DNA of 64,000 nucleotides from Corydoras sp. C115 (taxonomy: Eukaryota; Chordata; Actinopteri; Siluriformes; Callichthyidae), in assembly GCA_019802505.1 (NCBI GenBank), contig JAFMOC010000017.1, positions 1,262,501 through 1,326,500 of the forward strand, in the 5' to 3' direction. How positions within the stretch are numbered: position 1 is the first letter of the stretch; every line of letters starts with the position of its first letter. Positions 25,431-37,706 of this stretch are shown here, piece by piece. The notes under the pieces are model-generated. The model was not told the DNA's origin. It worked only from the letters and a program-made list of their open reading frames with translations, and made no database searches. The position numbers were made by a program, and so were the translations under genes.

Positions 25431-25783
25431 GGCGGCACGGTGGCTTAGTGGTTTAGCACGTTCTCCTCTCAGCACTAGGGATTCCCGGTTCGAATCCCCA
25501 TCTGGGTGGAGTTTCCATGTTCTCCCCGTGTCTGCGTGGGTTTCCTCCGGGTTCTCCGGTTTCCTCCCACAGTCCAAAAACATGGATCAAGTCAATTGAA
25601 TTCTCAAAAATTGCCCCATATAGAGTGTGTCTGTGTGAGTGAGTGAGTGTGTGCCCAGCGATGGATTGGCGCCCTGTCCTGGGTCTATCTGCCCAGCGCC
25701 CAAGACGTTCTCCCCTGGATGGGCATGGGGAACCCCACCGCGACCCTAATAGAGGATAAAGCGGGAGATAATGAATGAATGAA
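25431..25783 (+). mobile_element. V-SINE, full length, inside (ATT)n
   Basis: Inserted in an ATT microsatellite that lies on both sides (25,397-25,430 and 25,784-25,802), so the target duplication cannot be measured. Confidence 0.95.
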
Positions 25784-25802
25784 TTATTATTATTATTATT
25801 AT

Positions 25803-26310
25803 AGATTATTTTCTATGCCTTAAAAGCATATTAATTACCATAACAAAGCAAGAAGATGAGCAGGAGCAGGGACAACAGATGAAAAGTATCTTGGATTTGA
25901 AAGGAGGTCATATAGGGTCTGTTCGTTCGGCCTTTAAATGGGTCCGTCCCGGTGGGGACAGCCTTGATCAATGTGGCCATTACCGCTCCACCCTGGTTTG
26001 ACTGGCCCAGTGCTCCCGCACGGACGCACGGCATATAAATTAGGAGTAAATGGACTATAAAGAGGACTGGGTCTGTCCTATAACGAATGTAAAGCTATTG
26101 AATGAAATTTGTCGTGGGGCTTTATCCATTACTCAGAGTTGTGGTCGCGCAGGACAGCTATGCGCAAGATAAAAGCAAACTGATAATCGTCTAACTAAAT
26201 AACGGTAAAATTGATAGTGACATCGAAAACAGAGCTCCTGCATAAAAACGAGGAAACCTGACAGTGATGTATTGTCCGGTTGCCATGATACCAACACCGG
26301 ATGTAGAATA
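25803..26310. other. unique stretch, no feature recognised
   Basis: No repeat or exon recognised. Confidence 0.45.
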
Positions 26311-27516
26311 ACAGAGTGCATAGTACAGAGTGCAAAGAACTGAGTGCAAAGAACTGAGTGCAAAGAAAAGAGTGCAAAGTACAGAGTGCAAAGAAAAGAG
26401 TGCAAAGAACTGAGTGCAAAGAACAGAGTGCAAAGAACTGAGTGCAAAGAACTGAGTGCAAAGAACTGAGTGCAAAAAAGAGAGTGCAAAGAAAAGAGTG
26501 CAAAGTACAGAGTGCAAAGAAAAGAGTGCAAAGAACTGAGTGCAAAGAACAGAGTGCAAAGAACTGAGTGCAAAGAACTGAGTGCAAAGTACAGAGTGCA
26601 AAGAAAAGAGTGCAAAGAACTGAGTGCATAGAACTGAGTGCAAAGAACTGAGTGCAAAGAAAAGAGTGCAAAGTACAGAGTGCAAAGAACTGAGTGCAAA
26701 GAACTGAGTGCAAAGAACTGAGTGCAAAGAACTGAGTGCAAAGAACAGAGTGCAAAGAACTGAGTGCAAAGAAAAGAGTGCAAAGAACTGAGTGCAAAGA
26801 ACTGAGTGCAAAGAAAAGAGTGCAAAGAACAGAGTGCAAAGAACTGAGTGCAAAGAACTGAGTGCAAAGAACTGAGTGCAAAGAACTGAGTGCAAAGAAC
26901 AGAGTGCAAAGAAAAGAGTGCAAAGTACAGAGTGCAAAGAACTGAGTGCAAAGAACTGAGTGCAAAGAACTGAGTGCAAAGAACAGAGTGCAAAGTACAG
27001 AGTGCAAAGTACAGAGTGCAAAGAACTGAGTGCAAAGAACTGAGTGCAAAGAACTGAGTGCAAAGAAAAGAGTGCAAAGAACTGAGTGCAAAGAACAGAG
27101 TGCAAAGTACAGAGTGCAAAGAACTGAGTGCAAAGAACTGAGTGCAAAGAACTGAGTGCAAAGAACTGAGTGCAAAGAAAAGAGTGCAAAGAAAAGAGTG
27201 CAAAGAAAAGAGTGCAAAGAAAAGAGTGCAAAGAACAGAGTGCAAAGAACTGAGTGCAAAGTACAGAGTGCAAAGAACTGAGTGCAAAGAACTGAGTGCA
27301 TAGAACTGAGTGCAAAGAAAAGAGTGCAAAGAAAAGAGTTCAAAGTACAGAGTGCAAAGAAAAGAGTGCATAGAACTGAGTGCATAGAACTGAGTGCATA
27401 TAACTGAGTGCATAGAACTGAGTGCAAAGAACAGAGTGCATAGAACTGAGTGCAAAGAACAGAGTGCAAAGAACAGAGTGCAAAGAACAGAGTGCATAGA
27501 ACAAAGTGCAAAGAAC
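26311..27516. repeat. 14-bp minisatellite, about 86 units
   Basis: The unit is ACTGAGTGCAAAGA. The main variation is confined to four bases (AACTG, AAAAG, AACAG, TACAG before AGTGCA), plus CATAG for CAAAG near the edges. As 14 is not a multiple of three and no unit makes a stop on the minus strand, three minus frames stay open for 370-460 codons; these are not genes. Confidence 0.97.
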
Positions 27517-27539
27517 ATGTTTTAAAGATTTTGGTAACT

Positions 27540-28065
27540 TTTTCGAGCACTGTAAGTTTTTATAATGCTTTATAACATTTGTCATAAGCCTTTGGTAATG
27601 TACATAGATGTTCATAAACACACTCATAAGCTGTTATAACCATGGCATAAGGCTTTATAACACTAATTAACATTAATTCATTAATTATCTCCCGCTTTAT
27701 CCTATATTAGGGTCGCGGTGGGGTTCCCCATGCCCATCCAGGGGAGAACGTTTCGGGCGCTGGGCAGATAGACCCAGGACAGGACGCCAATCCTTCGCTG
27801 GGCACACACTCACTCACACACACACTCTATATGGGGCAATTTGGAGAACTCAATTGACTTGATCCATGTTTTTGGACTGTGGGAGGAAACCGGAGAACCC
27901 AGAGGAAACCCACGCGGACACGGGGAGGACATGGAAACTCCACCCAGATGGGGATTCGAACCGGGAATCCCTAGTGCTGAGAGGAGAACGTGCTAAACCA
28001 CTAATTAACATAATGCATTATAATCTATAATCTAAAACTGTGGATGCTCTGGAATTAGATGAAAA
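27540..28065. repeat. TTATAATGCATTA-type repeat split by a V-SINE
   Basis: TTATAATGCTTTATAACATT and TGTACATAGATGTTCATAA lie left of the SINE; TAATGCATTATAATC lies right. Same family as 10,780. Confidence 0.6.
27675..27999 (-). mobile_element. V-SINE, nearly full length
   Basis: Lacks the last bases of the head. Duplication ACTAATTAACAT at 27,662-27,673 and 28,000-28,011. Confidence 0.94.
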
Positions 28066-28077
28066 TCATTATAAAGC

Positions 28078-28200
28078 TTTCAAACAGATGAACTACAGTC
28101 TGTAATTATAAAACTACAAAGTCCATCTCTATGATAAGTGGAGGACACAGACAGTGGAAGAGGAAGGGGGCGTGTCCTAACTTTTTGACTGTACTGTATG
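28078..28200. mobile_element. Tc1-like MITE, short version
   Basis: Core with ACAAAGTCCATCTC, then GGGGGCGTGTCC and TAACTTTTTGACTGTAC at the end, the clearest copy of the Tc1/mariner-like terminus in the window. Confidence 0.65.
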
Positions 28201-29140
28201 AAAGGGCTCCTAAAGGAAAAGAAATGAAATAATGGACAGAGGTAAATGAAACAGCACCATGTGGGGGAGCTGCAGGACCGATGTAAGGTCCGCCGAGCCA
28301 TCCGAGACAGATTTAACAGAATGGAACCAAAGATCCAGGGACACATTCGTTTTCTTCCTGCCCCTCCACCCCCCACCCCCACCCCACCATTCCCTCCATC
28401 TTTTGGAAAGTCAGACAGTGCTGGTTCATTGCGCAGTAAAGAGGAATGGGCCCAGCGTTGGGCTTTGTGTGCGAGGCCTGCAGAAATGTGTCTCCTTTCT
28501 CTCCCTGTCCTCTCGCTGAGATAAGACGCCTACCAGGGACATGTCAGTTTAACCCCATCAGATAGTGACAATATTCATTCTTCTTTGTCAGGCCGTGTTT
28601 ACCGAGAGCTCTTTCGGCGTCGGCGTGACCTGCCCTGCCAGACTATGAAGGCAAGTTCAGGGAAGTGTGAAAGAGAGTGTCAGGAGAAAAAGAGTGATGT
28701 GCAAACGCTGTATCCAAATGTACAGCGCTGATTCAGGGATCAGACATCTCCACATCAGATCGGGATTTTCAGCAGTGAATGCTTCATGCTGCCATTAAAT
28801 CTTAGGGTTGAACATTTTCCGGGACCTTCTACTTAAAAAGACATCAAAGAAACGACGTAACTGTTCAAGGTTCTGCACGACTTGTCTGACTTTCCACCCA
28901 TCAGACATCGCTGCTTTATTAAACCATCGTTTTAGTGGAGAGAAATAGGGCTGTTACAGATTCGCTTGGGAGCATTTTAATCCAGAAGACCACATTTTGG
29001 AATATGGAATTTAAAAATGGGGATCTTCTCCCCTGAGGCAAACCTGAAAGCCTTTTGGTTTCAGATGCAAAACAGTGAGACGGATTCTGATCAGACTTTA
29101 GAGTTTATAGTTTGTGCTGCCGACCAAGTCACTGCAAATG
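28201..29140. other. unique stretch, no feature recognised
   Basis: A CCCCACC-rich patch lies at 28,362-28,392. No exon recognised. Confidence 0.45.
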
Positions 29141-30230
29141 CCCCATCCCAACTGCCCCATCCCAACCGCCCCATCTCAACCGCCCCATCCCAACCGCACC
29201 ATCCCAACCGCCCCATCCCGACCACCCCAACCCGACCGCACCATCCCAACCGCCCCATCCCGACCGCCCCAACCCGACCGCCCTATCCCAACCGCCCTAT
29301 CCCAACCGCCCCATCCCAAGCACCTCATCCCGACCGCCCCATCCCGACCGCCCCATCCCGACCGCCCCATCCGGACCGCCCCATCCCGACCGCCCTATCC
29401 CAACCGCCCCATCCCGACCGCCCCATCCCGACCGCCCTATCCCGACCGCCCCATCCCGACCGCCCCATTCCGACCGCCCAATCCCAACCGCCCCGTCCCA
29501 AGCACCTCATCCCAACCGCCGTATCCCAACCGCCCCATCCCGACCGCCCCATCCCGATCGACCCATCCCGACCGCCCCATCCCGACCGCCCCATTCCGAC
29601 CGCCCCATCCCAACCGCCCCATTCCGACCGCCCCATCCCAACCGCCCCATCCCAACCGCCCCATCCCAACTGCCCCATCCCAACCGCCCCATCCCAACCG
29701 CCCCGTCCCAAGCACCTCATCCCGACCGCCCCATCCCGACCGCCCCATCCCGACCGCCCTATCCCGACCGCCCCATCCCGACCGCCCCATCCCGACCGCC
29801 CCATCCCGACCGCCCCATCCCGACCGCCCCATCCCGACCGCCCAATCCCAACCGCCCCATCCCAACCGCCCCATCCCAACCGCACAATCCCAACCGCCCC
29901 GTCCCAACCGCCCTGTCCCAAGCACCTCATCCCAACCGCCCCATCTCAACCGCCCAATCCCAACCGCCCCATCCCAACCGCCTCATCTCAACCGCCCAAT
30001 CCCAACCGCCCCATCCCAACCGCCCCATCCCAACCACCCCATCCCAACCGCCCAATCCCAACCGCCCAATCCCAACCGCCCCGTCCCAACCGCCCAATCC
30101 CAACCGCCCAATCTCAACCGCCCCGTCCCAAGCACCTCATCCCGACCGCCCCATCCCGACCACCCCATCCTGACCGCCCCATCCCGACCGCCTCATCCCA
30201 ACCGCCCAATCTCAACCGCCCCATCCCAAC
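29141..30230. repeat. 14-bp minisatellite, about 78 units, with 210-bp order
   Basis: The unit is CCCCATCCCGACCG with A/G and C/T variants. A distinctive variant (AAGCACCTCATCCC) starts at 29,318, 29,500, 29,710, 29,920 and 30,130; the last three gaps are each 210 bp, so 15 units form a higher-order repeat. Long proline-rich frames here are artefacts of the period not being a multiple of three. Confidence 0.97.
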
Positions 30231-31426
30231 CACTAACTTGTTTTCAGTCAATTAAACTTGCCGTGAACTGAATCGCACTGTGCTGCCAGAGAGTTAGCAA
30301 ATGCAATATGGTTAATAGCATCATTTAGTAAAGAGCAGCGGCGTGGGCACTGGATGCAAGAGTGCTTTAGAAGGGTCCCAATAAAAGGGAAGAAAAAGAG
30401 AAACATTACAAAGTGTAATTACTTTAAGCACCATTAGGGATGCAATAACTTGGAGGGAAAACAAAGTCCAACTCGGTCACGCCACTCCAACTGGAAGCAG
30501 CAAAAGTTAAAGTAATGGTCATTTTAATCGGTCTCCTCATGATGGAGAAAGCGTTGTTCTCCACTGCTAAGAGCAAAGCTCTGAACGAGCTGCCATGGTC
30601 CAAACGTTGGATCTGTACTGAATGAGAGTACCAACCTGGTTCTCAAAAGAGCTGCAGAATTGGGACAGAAAACCCAATGCTGATCGTTAACATGATGCTT
30701 GATTGTAACATGACCACAGTACAGAGTAACGGTCCACCGGTTTGTAAAATTGTGACACATTATCATTACACGCAGTCTACGAAACGTTCTCATTTAAAGA
30801 TCATTAAAGCAGTGGCAAGCGAATGGAGAAGGTTTCATGAGAATGCCGACGTCACACTCGCCTGCAGTTCAGTTTAGTGAGTGGAAGTGAAACGGAATAT
30901 TAAAATGCCAGCAGGAGGTGAAAAACACAATGAAGCACCATCACGGCGTCTGATGTGTACAAACGTTTGATTCCTAACAGATTCTGACCTGCTGCTGCCA
31001 CTGAGCACAGGGTTGTACATGAAACAGACCTACTGTAAACACCGGGTTTAATGAAATAAACTGGATGAGTTCTATAAAAAACATTCAGCATGAACATAAC
31101 GTTCCATGACAGTACCTGATGGTTGGGGACAGAGTGCAGGGTCAGCCATGAGACATCCCTGGACGAATGAAGGTTTAGGGGCCCCACAGTGGAATCTTAG
31201 TTTGAGATTCAAACGTCCAACCCCACCACACGCTACCACACCCTAAACAAAACAAAGGAAAGAATAAAATATAGGATAAAATATAGGATTTCATTTGTTA
31301 CACCATTTTGCAGACACTTTGATCTACAGTTTCCAAATTTAATGTTTAAATTTAATGGCATCAGAGAACAGAGTCAGACATGATGCAGCATCCCCAGAGC
31401 AATGGGGGTCCGGGTGTCTGCCATCG
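30231..31426. other. unique stretch, no feature recognised
   Basis: No repeat or exon recognised. Confidence 0.45.
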
Positions 31427-31500
31427 AATGAAATGTTCTCCCCTGGATGGGCATGAGGAACCCCCCACTACCAGCAGAGGATTAAGTGAAGGATGAATGA
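31427..31500 (+). mobile_element. old V-SINE 3' fragment
   Basis: ATGTTCTCCCCTGGATGGGC followed by a degraded tail (GGATGAATGACTG). Confidence 0.7.
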
Positions 31501-31554
31501 CTGAATTTACATTTAGTCATTTTGCTGACATTTTTATTTAAAGTGAGGTAACTC

Positions 31555-31915
31555 AGTCATTCACTATCTTCCGCTTTATCCTCTATTAGGGTCGCGAGGG
31601 GGGTTCCCCATGCCCATCCAGGGGAGAACGTTTCGGGCGCTGGTCAGATACACCCAGGACAGGGTGGCAATCTATCGCTGGGCACACACTCACTCACACA
31701 CACAGATACACACACAGACACACTCTACATGGGGCAATTTGGAGAACTCAATTGACTGGATCAATGTTTTTGGACTGTGGGAGGAACCCAGAGAACCCGG
31801 AGGAAACCCACGCAGACACGGGGAGAACATGGAAACTCTACCCAGATTGGGATTCGAACCGGGAATCCCTAGCACTGAGAGGAGAACATGCTGACCACTA
31901 AGCCACCATGCCGCC
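31555..31915 (-). mobile_element. V-SINE, full length
   Basis: Extended CACACA tract in the middle; head ends AAGCCACCATGCCGCC. Confidence 0.94.
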
Positions 31916-33141
31916 CAAAATGTAAATACATGTGAAAAACTAAATTAACTTTAAAACATGTAAATGTAAAAGTGTATTTAAGGTTTTAGACCAAAGCCTG
32001 GAATCTCATTCCTTCTCTACATTAAATAAAAATAGTAAACGCTGCCAGAGGAGCTTCTGCTGATTAAAAGCTTTACCTGAAATCAGTTCCTTTAATAGCC
32101 TTCCTGTCTGTGCAGCTCACCCGGAGTGATGTCTGGGTAAAAGCTTTGGATGGGGCTCAGGTGGGCTCCGAGAGGCCGGGACAACCCGAGAGCATTCAAT
32201 CTCAGACAAGCTGCTTCAGAGCAACTACTTAAAAGTGAAGCGGAGGCGGCGGTGTAATCACACATGCAATGAGTTGTCTCCAGTTATTTGAGCGTCTTCA
32301 GACAGCTGTTTGTTGGTCCGGCCTCTCCGGCGGAACCCAAAGATGAGGCAGCAGGCCTCGGCGGGACGCCACCCACAAACCGGACTGGAAAATAAATCAA
32401 TCAGGACGTTGTGAGGAGCGAGTGAAGAGGGGAGGAAATGGAATTTACTCAGGGGACGACGGATGGGAAAATTACCCGGCTTCGTCGGCTCGCGGCCCCA
32501 GATAGCGAGCGCACCTAATGTATGATCTGTATAGAAATGGTAAGCAAGCCGGGATAAGAGCAAAACAGATCCCCGAACACAGAACGAGGGGAGAAGAGGC
32601 ACAGGGGGGGAAGCATTTTTTACCTCCACACTCATTTTTCTGTAATAAGCCCATTAAGCTGGGAGTTGCTTCATTTGTCTGTTTTGCAGCAAATCACATT
32701 TGTCAGGAGAATGGGCTTTCCGGGGCATTTACCATTACTGAAGGCTCTTAAAGATAATAGGAAAACATGGATTGCTTTCAAGTAGCACATTCATAACCAA
32801 CCGCCTTTCCATGTAAAGCTCAGCAAAACGACGCAAACTCCCAAACCCTCGCGCTGCGCCACGTCGTTTACACGGAACGACGGGAGACCGACACACGTGG
32901 ACAGCTTGATAGTCAGTTTAATGATCTCAAAGGGAACGGAGGACTCATTATGCCGTGCAAATGTACCATTCAGTGATGGAAAGCCGCCGATCTGGAACGG
33001 CAGATTCAAGATGTTCTCATGTTTTTGACTCTTAATTGGATCTAAAAATCCAGAATGAGACTGAAAATGATTCATTATCACGAATAAATCACGAATCTGT
33101 TCCATGTCGATGTGCAGGTCCAGCTCTTCATCATCTAATCC
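31916..33141. other. unique stretch; candidate conserved non-coding DNA
   Basis: About 32,630-32,760 (from TTTCTGTAATAAGCCCATTA) is non-repetitive, balanced in composition and rich in short homeobox-like words. This is only a pattern impression. Confidence 0.3.
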
Positions 33142-33492
33142 TTCATTCATCCATTATCTCCCGCTTTATCCTCTATTAAGGTTGCGCGGGGGGGTTTCCC
33201 CATGCCCATCCAGGGGAGAACGTTTCGGGCGCTGGGCAGATAGACCCAGGACAGGATGCCAATCTATCGCTGGGCACACACTCACACACACACACACACT
33301 CTATATGGGGCAATTTGGAGAACTCAATTGACTTGATCCATGTTTTTGGACTGCGGGAGGAAACCGGAGAACCCGGAGGAAACCCACGCGGACAGGGGGA
33401 GAACATGGAAACTCCACCCAGATGGGGATTCGAACCGGGAATCCCTAGTGCTGAGAGGAGAACATGCCAAGCACTAAGCCACCGTGCCGCCC
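33142..33492 (-). mobile_element. V-SINE, full length
   Basis: Complete from CATCCATT tail to GCCACCGTGCCGCC. Confidence 0.95.
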
Positions 33493-34018
33493 AGGTGTAT
33501 ATACTGTATGCATAAGCCGCCTGGACGATGACTCCTCAGACATGACTGAAAAACAATCTTGCAGACATCAGACGACGTGTATGATGTAAGACCTGGAGTG
33601 TTTGAATTGACGTGTTTTTAAAAGAAAAAAGAAAGAAAGGAATTGAAGATGATCTTATCTTTGTGCTGATGTGAGAGATGAGCTGAGACACGTGTAAACA
33701 AGAGCAGAGCAGTGAGCTGAGCTTCATCAGCGGAACGCCTGTCGGTCTGAACTAGAGCTCTGATGAACAGAGGCTCCTTGGTCTCGACAAGATTGATGAA
33801 CGCGAAGATGGCAAGTGATGATGTAACGCGCTCGACCTTCCCTGTTTACATCGACTGCCATCATATCCTTCAGATCAGCCGCTTCCAGACGTCTCACTTA
33901 CACCCGGCTTCCTGCAATCAGCGTTAAAACACAGGACGGACTGGAGAGAGCAGAGACGCCCAGGACACCTCCAGCTTTCCTGCTCCACTGTCCACCTCCT
34001 GCACCTCCACACTGCTTA
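33493..34018. other. unique stretch, no feature recognised
   Basis: No repeat or exon recognised. Confidence 0.45.
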
Positions 34019-34093
34019 ATTACAGACTGCAGTCCATCTGTTTCCCAAAAACGGGGCGTGTCCAGACTGTCCAAACAAGGACTGGTACTGGTA
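34019..34093. mobile_element. Tc1-like MITE remnant
   Basis: CAGACTGCAGTCCATCTG and CGGGGCGTGTCCAGAC, ending near GGACTGGTAC. Confidence 0.55.
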
Positions 34094-34123
34094 TTTCATT
34101 TTTGAAGAATGATTAGATGATAA

Positions 34124-34481
34124 GGGCGGCACGGTGGCTTTAGTGGTTTAGCAATGTTGTCCTCTCAGCTCTAGGGATTCCCGGTTCGATTCCCCATCTG
34201 GGTGGAGTTTCCATGTTCTCCCCGTGTCCGTGGGTTTCCTCCGGGTCCTCCGGTTTCCTCCCACAGTCCAAAAACATGGATCAAGTCAATTGAGTTCTCC
34301 AAATTGCCCCATATAGAGTGTGTGTGTGTGAGTGAGTGTGTGCCCAGCGATAGATTGGCGCCCTGTCCTGGGTGTATCTGCCCAGCACCCGAAACGTTCT
34401 CCCCTGGATGGGCATGGGGAACCCCACCGCGACCCCAATAGAGGATAAAGCGGGAGATAATGAATGAATGAATGAATGAAT
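34124..34481 (+). mobile_element. V-SINE, full length
   Basis: Head GGGCGGCACGGTGGCTTTAG has an extra T. The tail runs into a second MITE copy. Confidence 0.95.
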
Positions 34482-34485
34482 ATAT

Positions 34486-34645
34486 ACACCTGTTCTGTGA
34501 CGGTCCTGACGAATAGAGGATATAAAACCAACAGGTGGACACAGATGGACTACAGTCTGGAATTATAAAACTACAAAGTCCATCTGTATGCTGAGTGGAG
34601 GAAACAGAGAATAGAGCAGGAAGGTGTTCAAACTTTGGACTGGTT
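34486..34645. mobile_element. Tc1-like MITE, short version
   Basis: GATGGACTACAGTCTGGAAT and ACTACAAAGTCCATCTG form the palindromic core; ends TCAAACTTTGGACTGG. It lies between two opposed V-SINEs. Confidence 0.6.
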
Positions 34646-34646
34646 C

Positions 34647-34931
34647 CATCCATCCATCCATTATCTTCCACATTATCCTATATTAGGGTCGCGGGGGGGG
34701 GTTCCCCATGCCCATCCAGGGGAGAACGTTTCGGGCGCTGGGCAGATACACCCAGGACAGGGCGCCAATCCATCGCTGGGCACACACTCACTCACACACA
34801 GACACACTCTATATGGGGCAATTTGGAGAATTCAATTGACTTGATCCATGTTTTTGGACTGTGGGAGGAAACCAGAGAACCCGGAGGAAACCCACACAGA
34901 CACGGGGAGAACATGGAAACTCCACCCAGAT
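34647..34931 (-). mobile_element. V-SINE, head missing
   Basis: Complete from the tail to CCACCCAGAT, then stops at box B. Opposed to the copy at 34,124, so the two can form a hairpin. Confidence 0.93.
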
Positions 34932-35807
34932 AAGGATTGTAAACTTAAATAGGAGTGATACTCACGGTGAGGCCGCTGCTGATGCTGCTGCTGTAACATA
35001 CAATGTGCTCTCATCATCAACTTCACTGACATGCAAATGATGTTCAGTCACAGAACCGGGAGCCAAATGGAGCGTGGACGGCGGTGGACGGCGGTGATAT
35101 TTACCGAATCGGCGTTTCATTGGGAGGTTTCTTGACACTCAGGGGGTGCACTTGGATGTTTTTAAAGTGATTAAATTGGGCCTGCGCTCGGTGGCCAGAA
35201 CACTGCAGCTCTCGACTGGACGCTCAGACCAGGACAAACGGTCACGACCTGGAGCTGCACCTCAGGGAAATCAACACTAGTGGAATATTTACCACGGCTC
35301 TGCGTGGGGTTTGGGAAACGGAGAGGGCGCTCCTCATCAGAACGGAATCTCTGCTTCAGCTCAGCTTCTCAAAAAAGCAGCAGAAGCACCAAGAAGAAGA
35401 AGCTGTCGAGAAATCACAGGCCGCTTCACGTCCCCCGATGCTGAAGGACCTGCTCCGGCTTGGCTTCTGCAAATAAAACCTTCAGCTGCAGACCGGAGCG
35501 CCCGGCGCCCTGCGGCTCTTTTCATCACGGCGGAAGGAAGACAGACAGAATCAGAAATGCGAGCAAAAGACGTACAAAAGCAATAAAGGGCAGACACGTA
35601 GGAGGGATGGCACCCGGGAGGACGACAGTCACCCCGCAGTTTATGTACAGAATGTTTAGAGAACGGCTCCTTTGCTTCTCTGCTGCTTAAGGCTGGAACG
35701 TAAACTGGAATTAGGTGGTTAACTCCTGATGCATAAAAGCCAGTCGCTAGAGCTGCCCTCTGTAACCAGCAGCCAGCTGAGGACGGGTTATCACTGCTAT
35801 ACAGCAT
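34932..35807. other. unique stretch, no feature recognised
   Basis: A 182-codon minus frame (35,361-35,909) runs into transposon sequence and has no recognisable domain. Confidence 0.4.
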
Positions 35808-35835
35808 AGGGGCAATCGTAGGCTTGCGGTTAAGG

Positions 35836-36860
35836 CAGTGCTTCTCAAATAGTGGGGCGCGCCCCCCTGGGGGGGCACAGTGCGGTGCCTGGGGGGGGGG
35901 GGGGCGCATAACAAGAAATCACAGAGCAAGTGATATTAAGTGTACTGAACAAACCATCAAGAGACAACATGGAGAAATATTTAACAGAGACGAGGAGAGA
36001 GACGAAGATAATGAGAGCAACAAGTCAACCGAAAAAAAACAGCACAAATTGTTGTATTCATTTTGTTTTGTAGGTTAAAGTGTTAAAAAATTGTCCTCCT
36101 GAATTAATGTTGCTGATGAATTTGAATTTTTCATTCATTCATTATCTCCCGCTTTATCCTCTATTAGGGTCGCGGTGGGGTTCCCCATGCCCATCCAGGG
36201 GAGAACATCTCGGGCGCTGGGCAGATACACCCAGGACAGGGCGCCAATCCTTCGCTGGGTACACACTCACTCACACAGACACACTCTATATGGGGCAATT
36301 TAGAGAACTCAATTAACTTGATCCATGTTTTTGGACTGTGGGAGGAAACCGGAGAACCCGGAGGAAACCCACACGGACATGGGGAGAACATGGAAACTCC
36401 ACCCAGATGGGGATTCGAACCGGGAATCCCTAGCACTGAGAGCGAACGTGCCAACCACTAAGCCACCGTGCCGCCCTGAATTTGAATTTATTATTATTTA
36501 TTGATTTCATTTCATTTATTTTTTCAATTTTTTCAGTATCAAATGCCGGTCAGTTCAAAAATGTTTCTAGTTTAAATAAGGATTTCATTCGTTTCTGTTA
36601 CAAACTAAAAAACAAAGTCATAAAATGATTCTTTGTTTTAAGTTGATCCATATTTCTTTCTTTTTTGTTTTCTTTATTGTTAATAAGGATACATTGTTAT
36701 AAACGAGGTGTAATTATAACAAATTTATAGACAAATCATACTACAGTGGGCGTGTAAAAATACTTTTTCATCCCATTTTGTCATGTACGGGGGGCGCAAA
36801 AAAGATTTCTTCTTCCTGGGGGGGGGGGGGGGTTTAACAGAAAATAATTGAGAAGCACTG
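35836..36860 (+). mobile_element. non-autonomous hAT element (ZBED-like), copy 1
   Basis: Terminal repeats CAGTGCTTCTCAA and TTGAGAAGCACTG, flanked by the perfect 8-bp duplication GGTTAAGG (35,828-35,835 and 36,861-36,868), the hAT hallmark. A remnant of a BED-finger transposase start can be read (EIFNRDEERDEDNESNKS). It contains a V-SINE at 36,130-36,476, so it is older than that copy. No complete transposase. Confidence 0.88.
36130..36476 (-). mobile_element. V-SINE, full length, nested in hAT
   Basis: Perfect 13-bp duplication TGAATTTGAATTT at 36,117-36,129 and 36,477-36,489. Confidence 0.96.
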
Positions 36861-37159
36861 GGTTAAGGCCTTGTGACCGAAAAGTTCCCGATTTGATTCC
36901 TTGTCCCACCAAGTACCATGAATGAAGGGTCATTGGGCATGGCACCTAACCCCAACAGCTCCCCCGGGCACGGGTGCGGACTTCACTCAGTGTGGATGGA
37001 CAGTACACCAAACAGAACCCCCACATTCAGATGAGATGAGATGTCCAGAGCGGCCGAACAAAATGCTGACTGAACTTGCTGGAACTGCAGGTGTGAGCAC
37101 GACTTCCACGCGGTGTGGACGCCTCCACCCGGAGGTCATGGTCAAAAAAAAAAAATAAA

Positions 37160-37205
<46 letters not shown>

Positions 37206-37208
<3 letters not shown>

Positions 37209-37696
37209 TGCTCATTTTTAGAGCGATCAGCAAAATTAATTAGCTTTGCAGTCGTCGCCGTTTCGCCACAAAACAATGCTAATGCTGGTATTTGATCTGG
37301 GTCCCTCCCAGATGGTCCCCCCAGCGAGCGCTAAAGCACACAATGAAACTCACAACGAAGCACACGGCCCCAGAGCTAATTAATTTCACAGAGGTGACCA
37401 TCTGGGCCGGGCAACATGTGCACAATGCAGGTAACCACCACGGTCATTTCAATAAACAATGCTCATGATGTCAGCGTGTCACCAAGGGAGCAGGTTCGAG
37501 GGTACGAACAAGCTGCTCCGGCCCTGTTCGGTCTGCCATTCGGCTGGACATCTGATCTGAAGCACGACCAGCTTCCTTTAAACATGCACCTCTGCTCCAG
37601 GCTTCATCCATTTCCACAGGGGTTCAAACTGACGCTCGCTTTAACAATATTATCTCCTTTACTTCATATGAATCCACAATTAAGACATCAAACTTT
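37206..37696. other. unique stretch; candidate conserved non-coding DNA
   Basis: AAAATTAATTAGCTTTG (about 37,232) and GAGCTAATTAATTTCAC (about 37,373) are paired homeodomain-type motifs in repeat-free DNA. No exon recognised. Confidence 0.35.
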
Positions 37697-37706
37697 ACTA
37701 AACATT

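Larger units (their letters stand above)
35808..37205 (+). mobile_element. second SINE type (tRNA-like, poly-A tail), split by hAT
   Basis: Head GGGGCAATCGTAGGCTTGCG before the hAT insertion; GACCGAAAAGTTCCCGATTT, a 3' body and a run of about 60 A (37,143-37,205) after it. The joined text reads as a tRNA-like promoter with GTTCCCGATTTGATTCC as box B. Distinct from the V-SINE. Family uncertain. Confidence 0.6.

Noticed and set aside
26133..27550. Three overlapping minus-strand ORFs of 374-461 codons rich in LHSVLC
   Set aside because: They are produced by a 14-bp tandem repeat without stops in any minus frame; all three frames give the same shifted pattern, so none is a protein gene.
29017..30271. 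Plus-strand ORFs of 353-412 codons, Pro/His/Asp-rich, and Gly/Trp-rich minus frames
   Set aside because: Caused by the 14-bp CCCCATCCCGACCG array; open in several frames on both strands, with no splice or start context.
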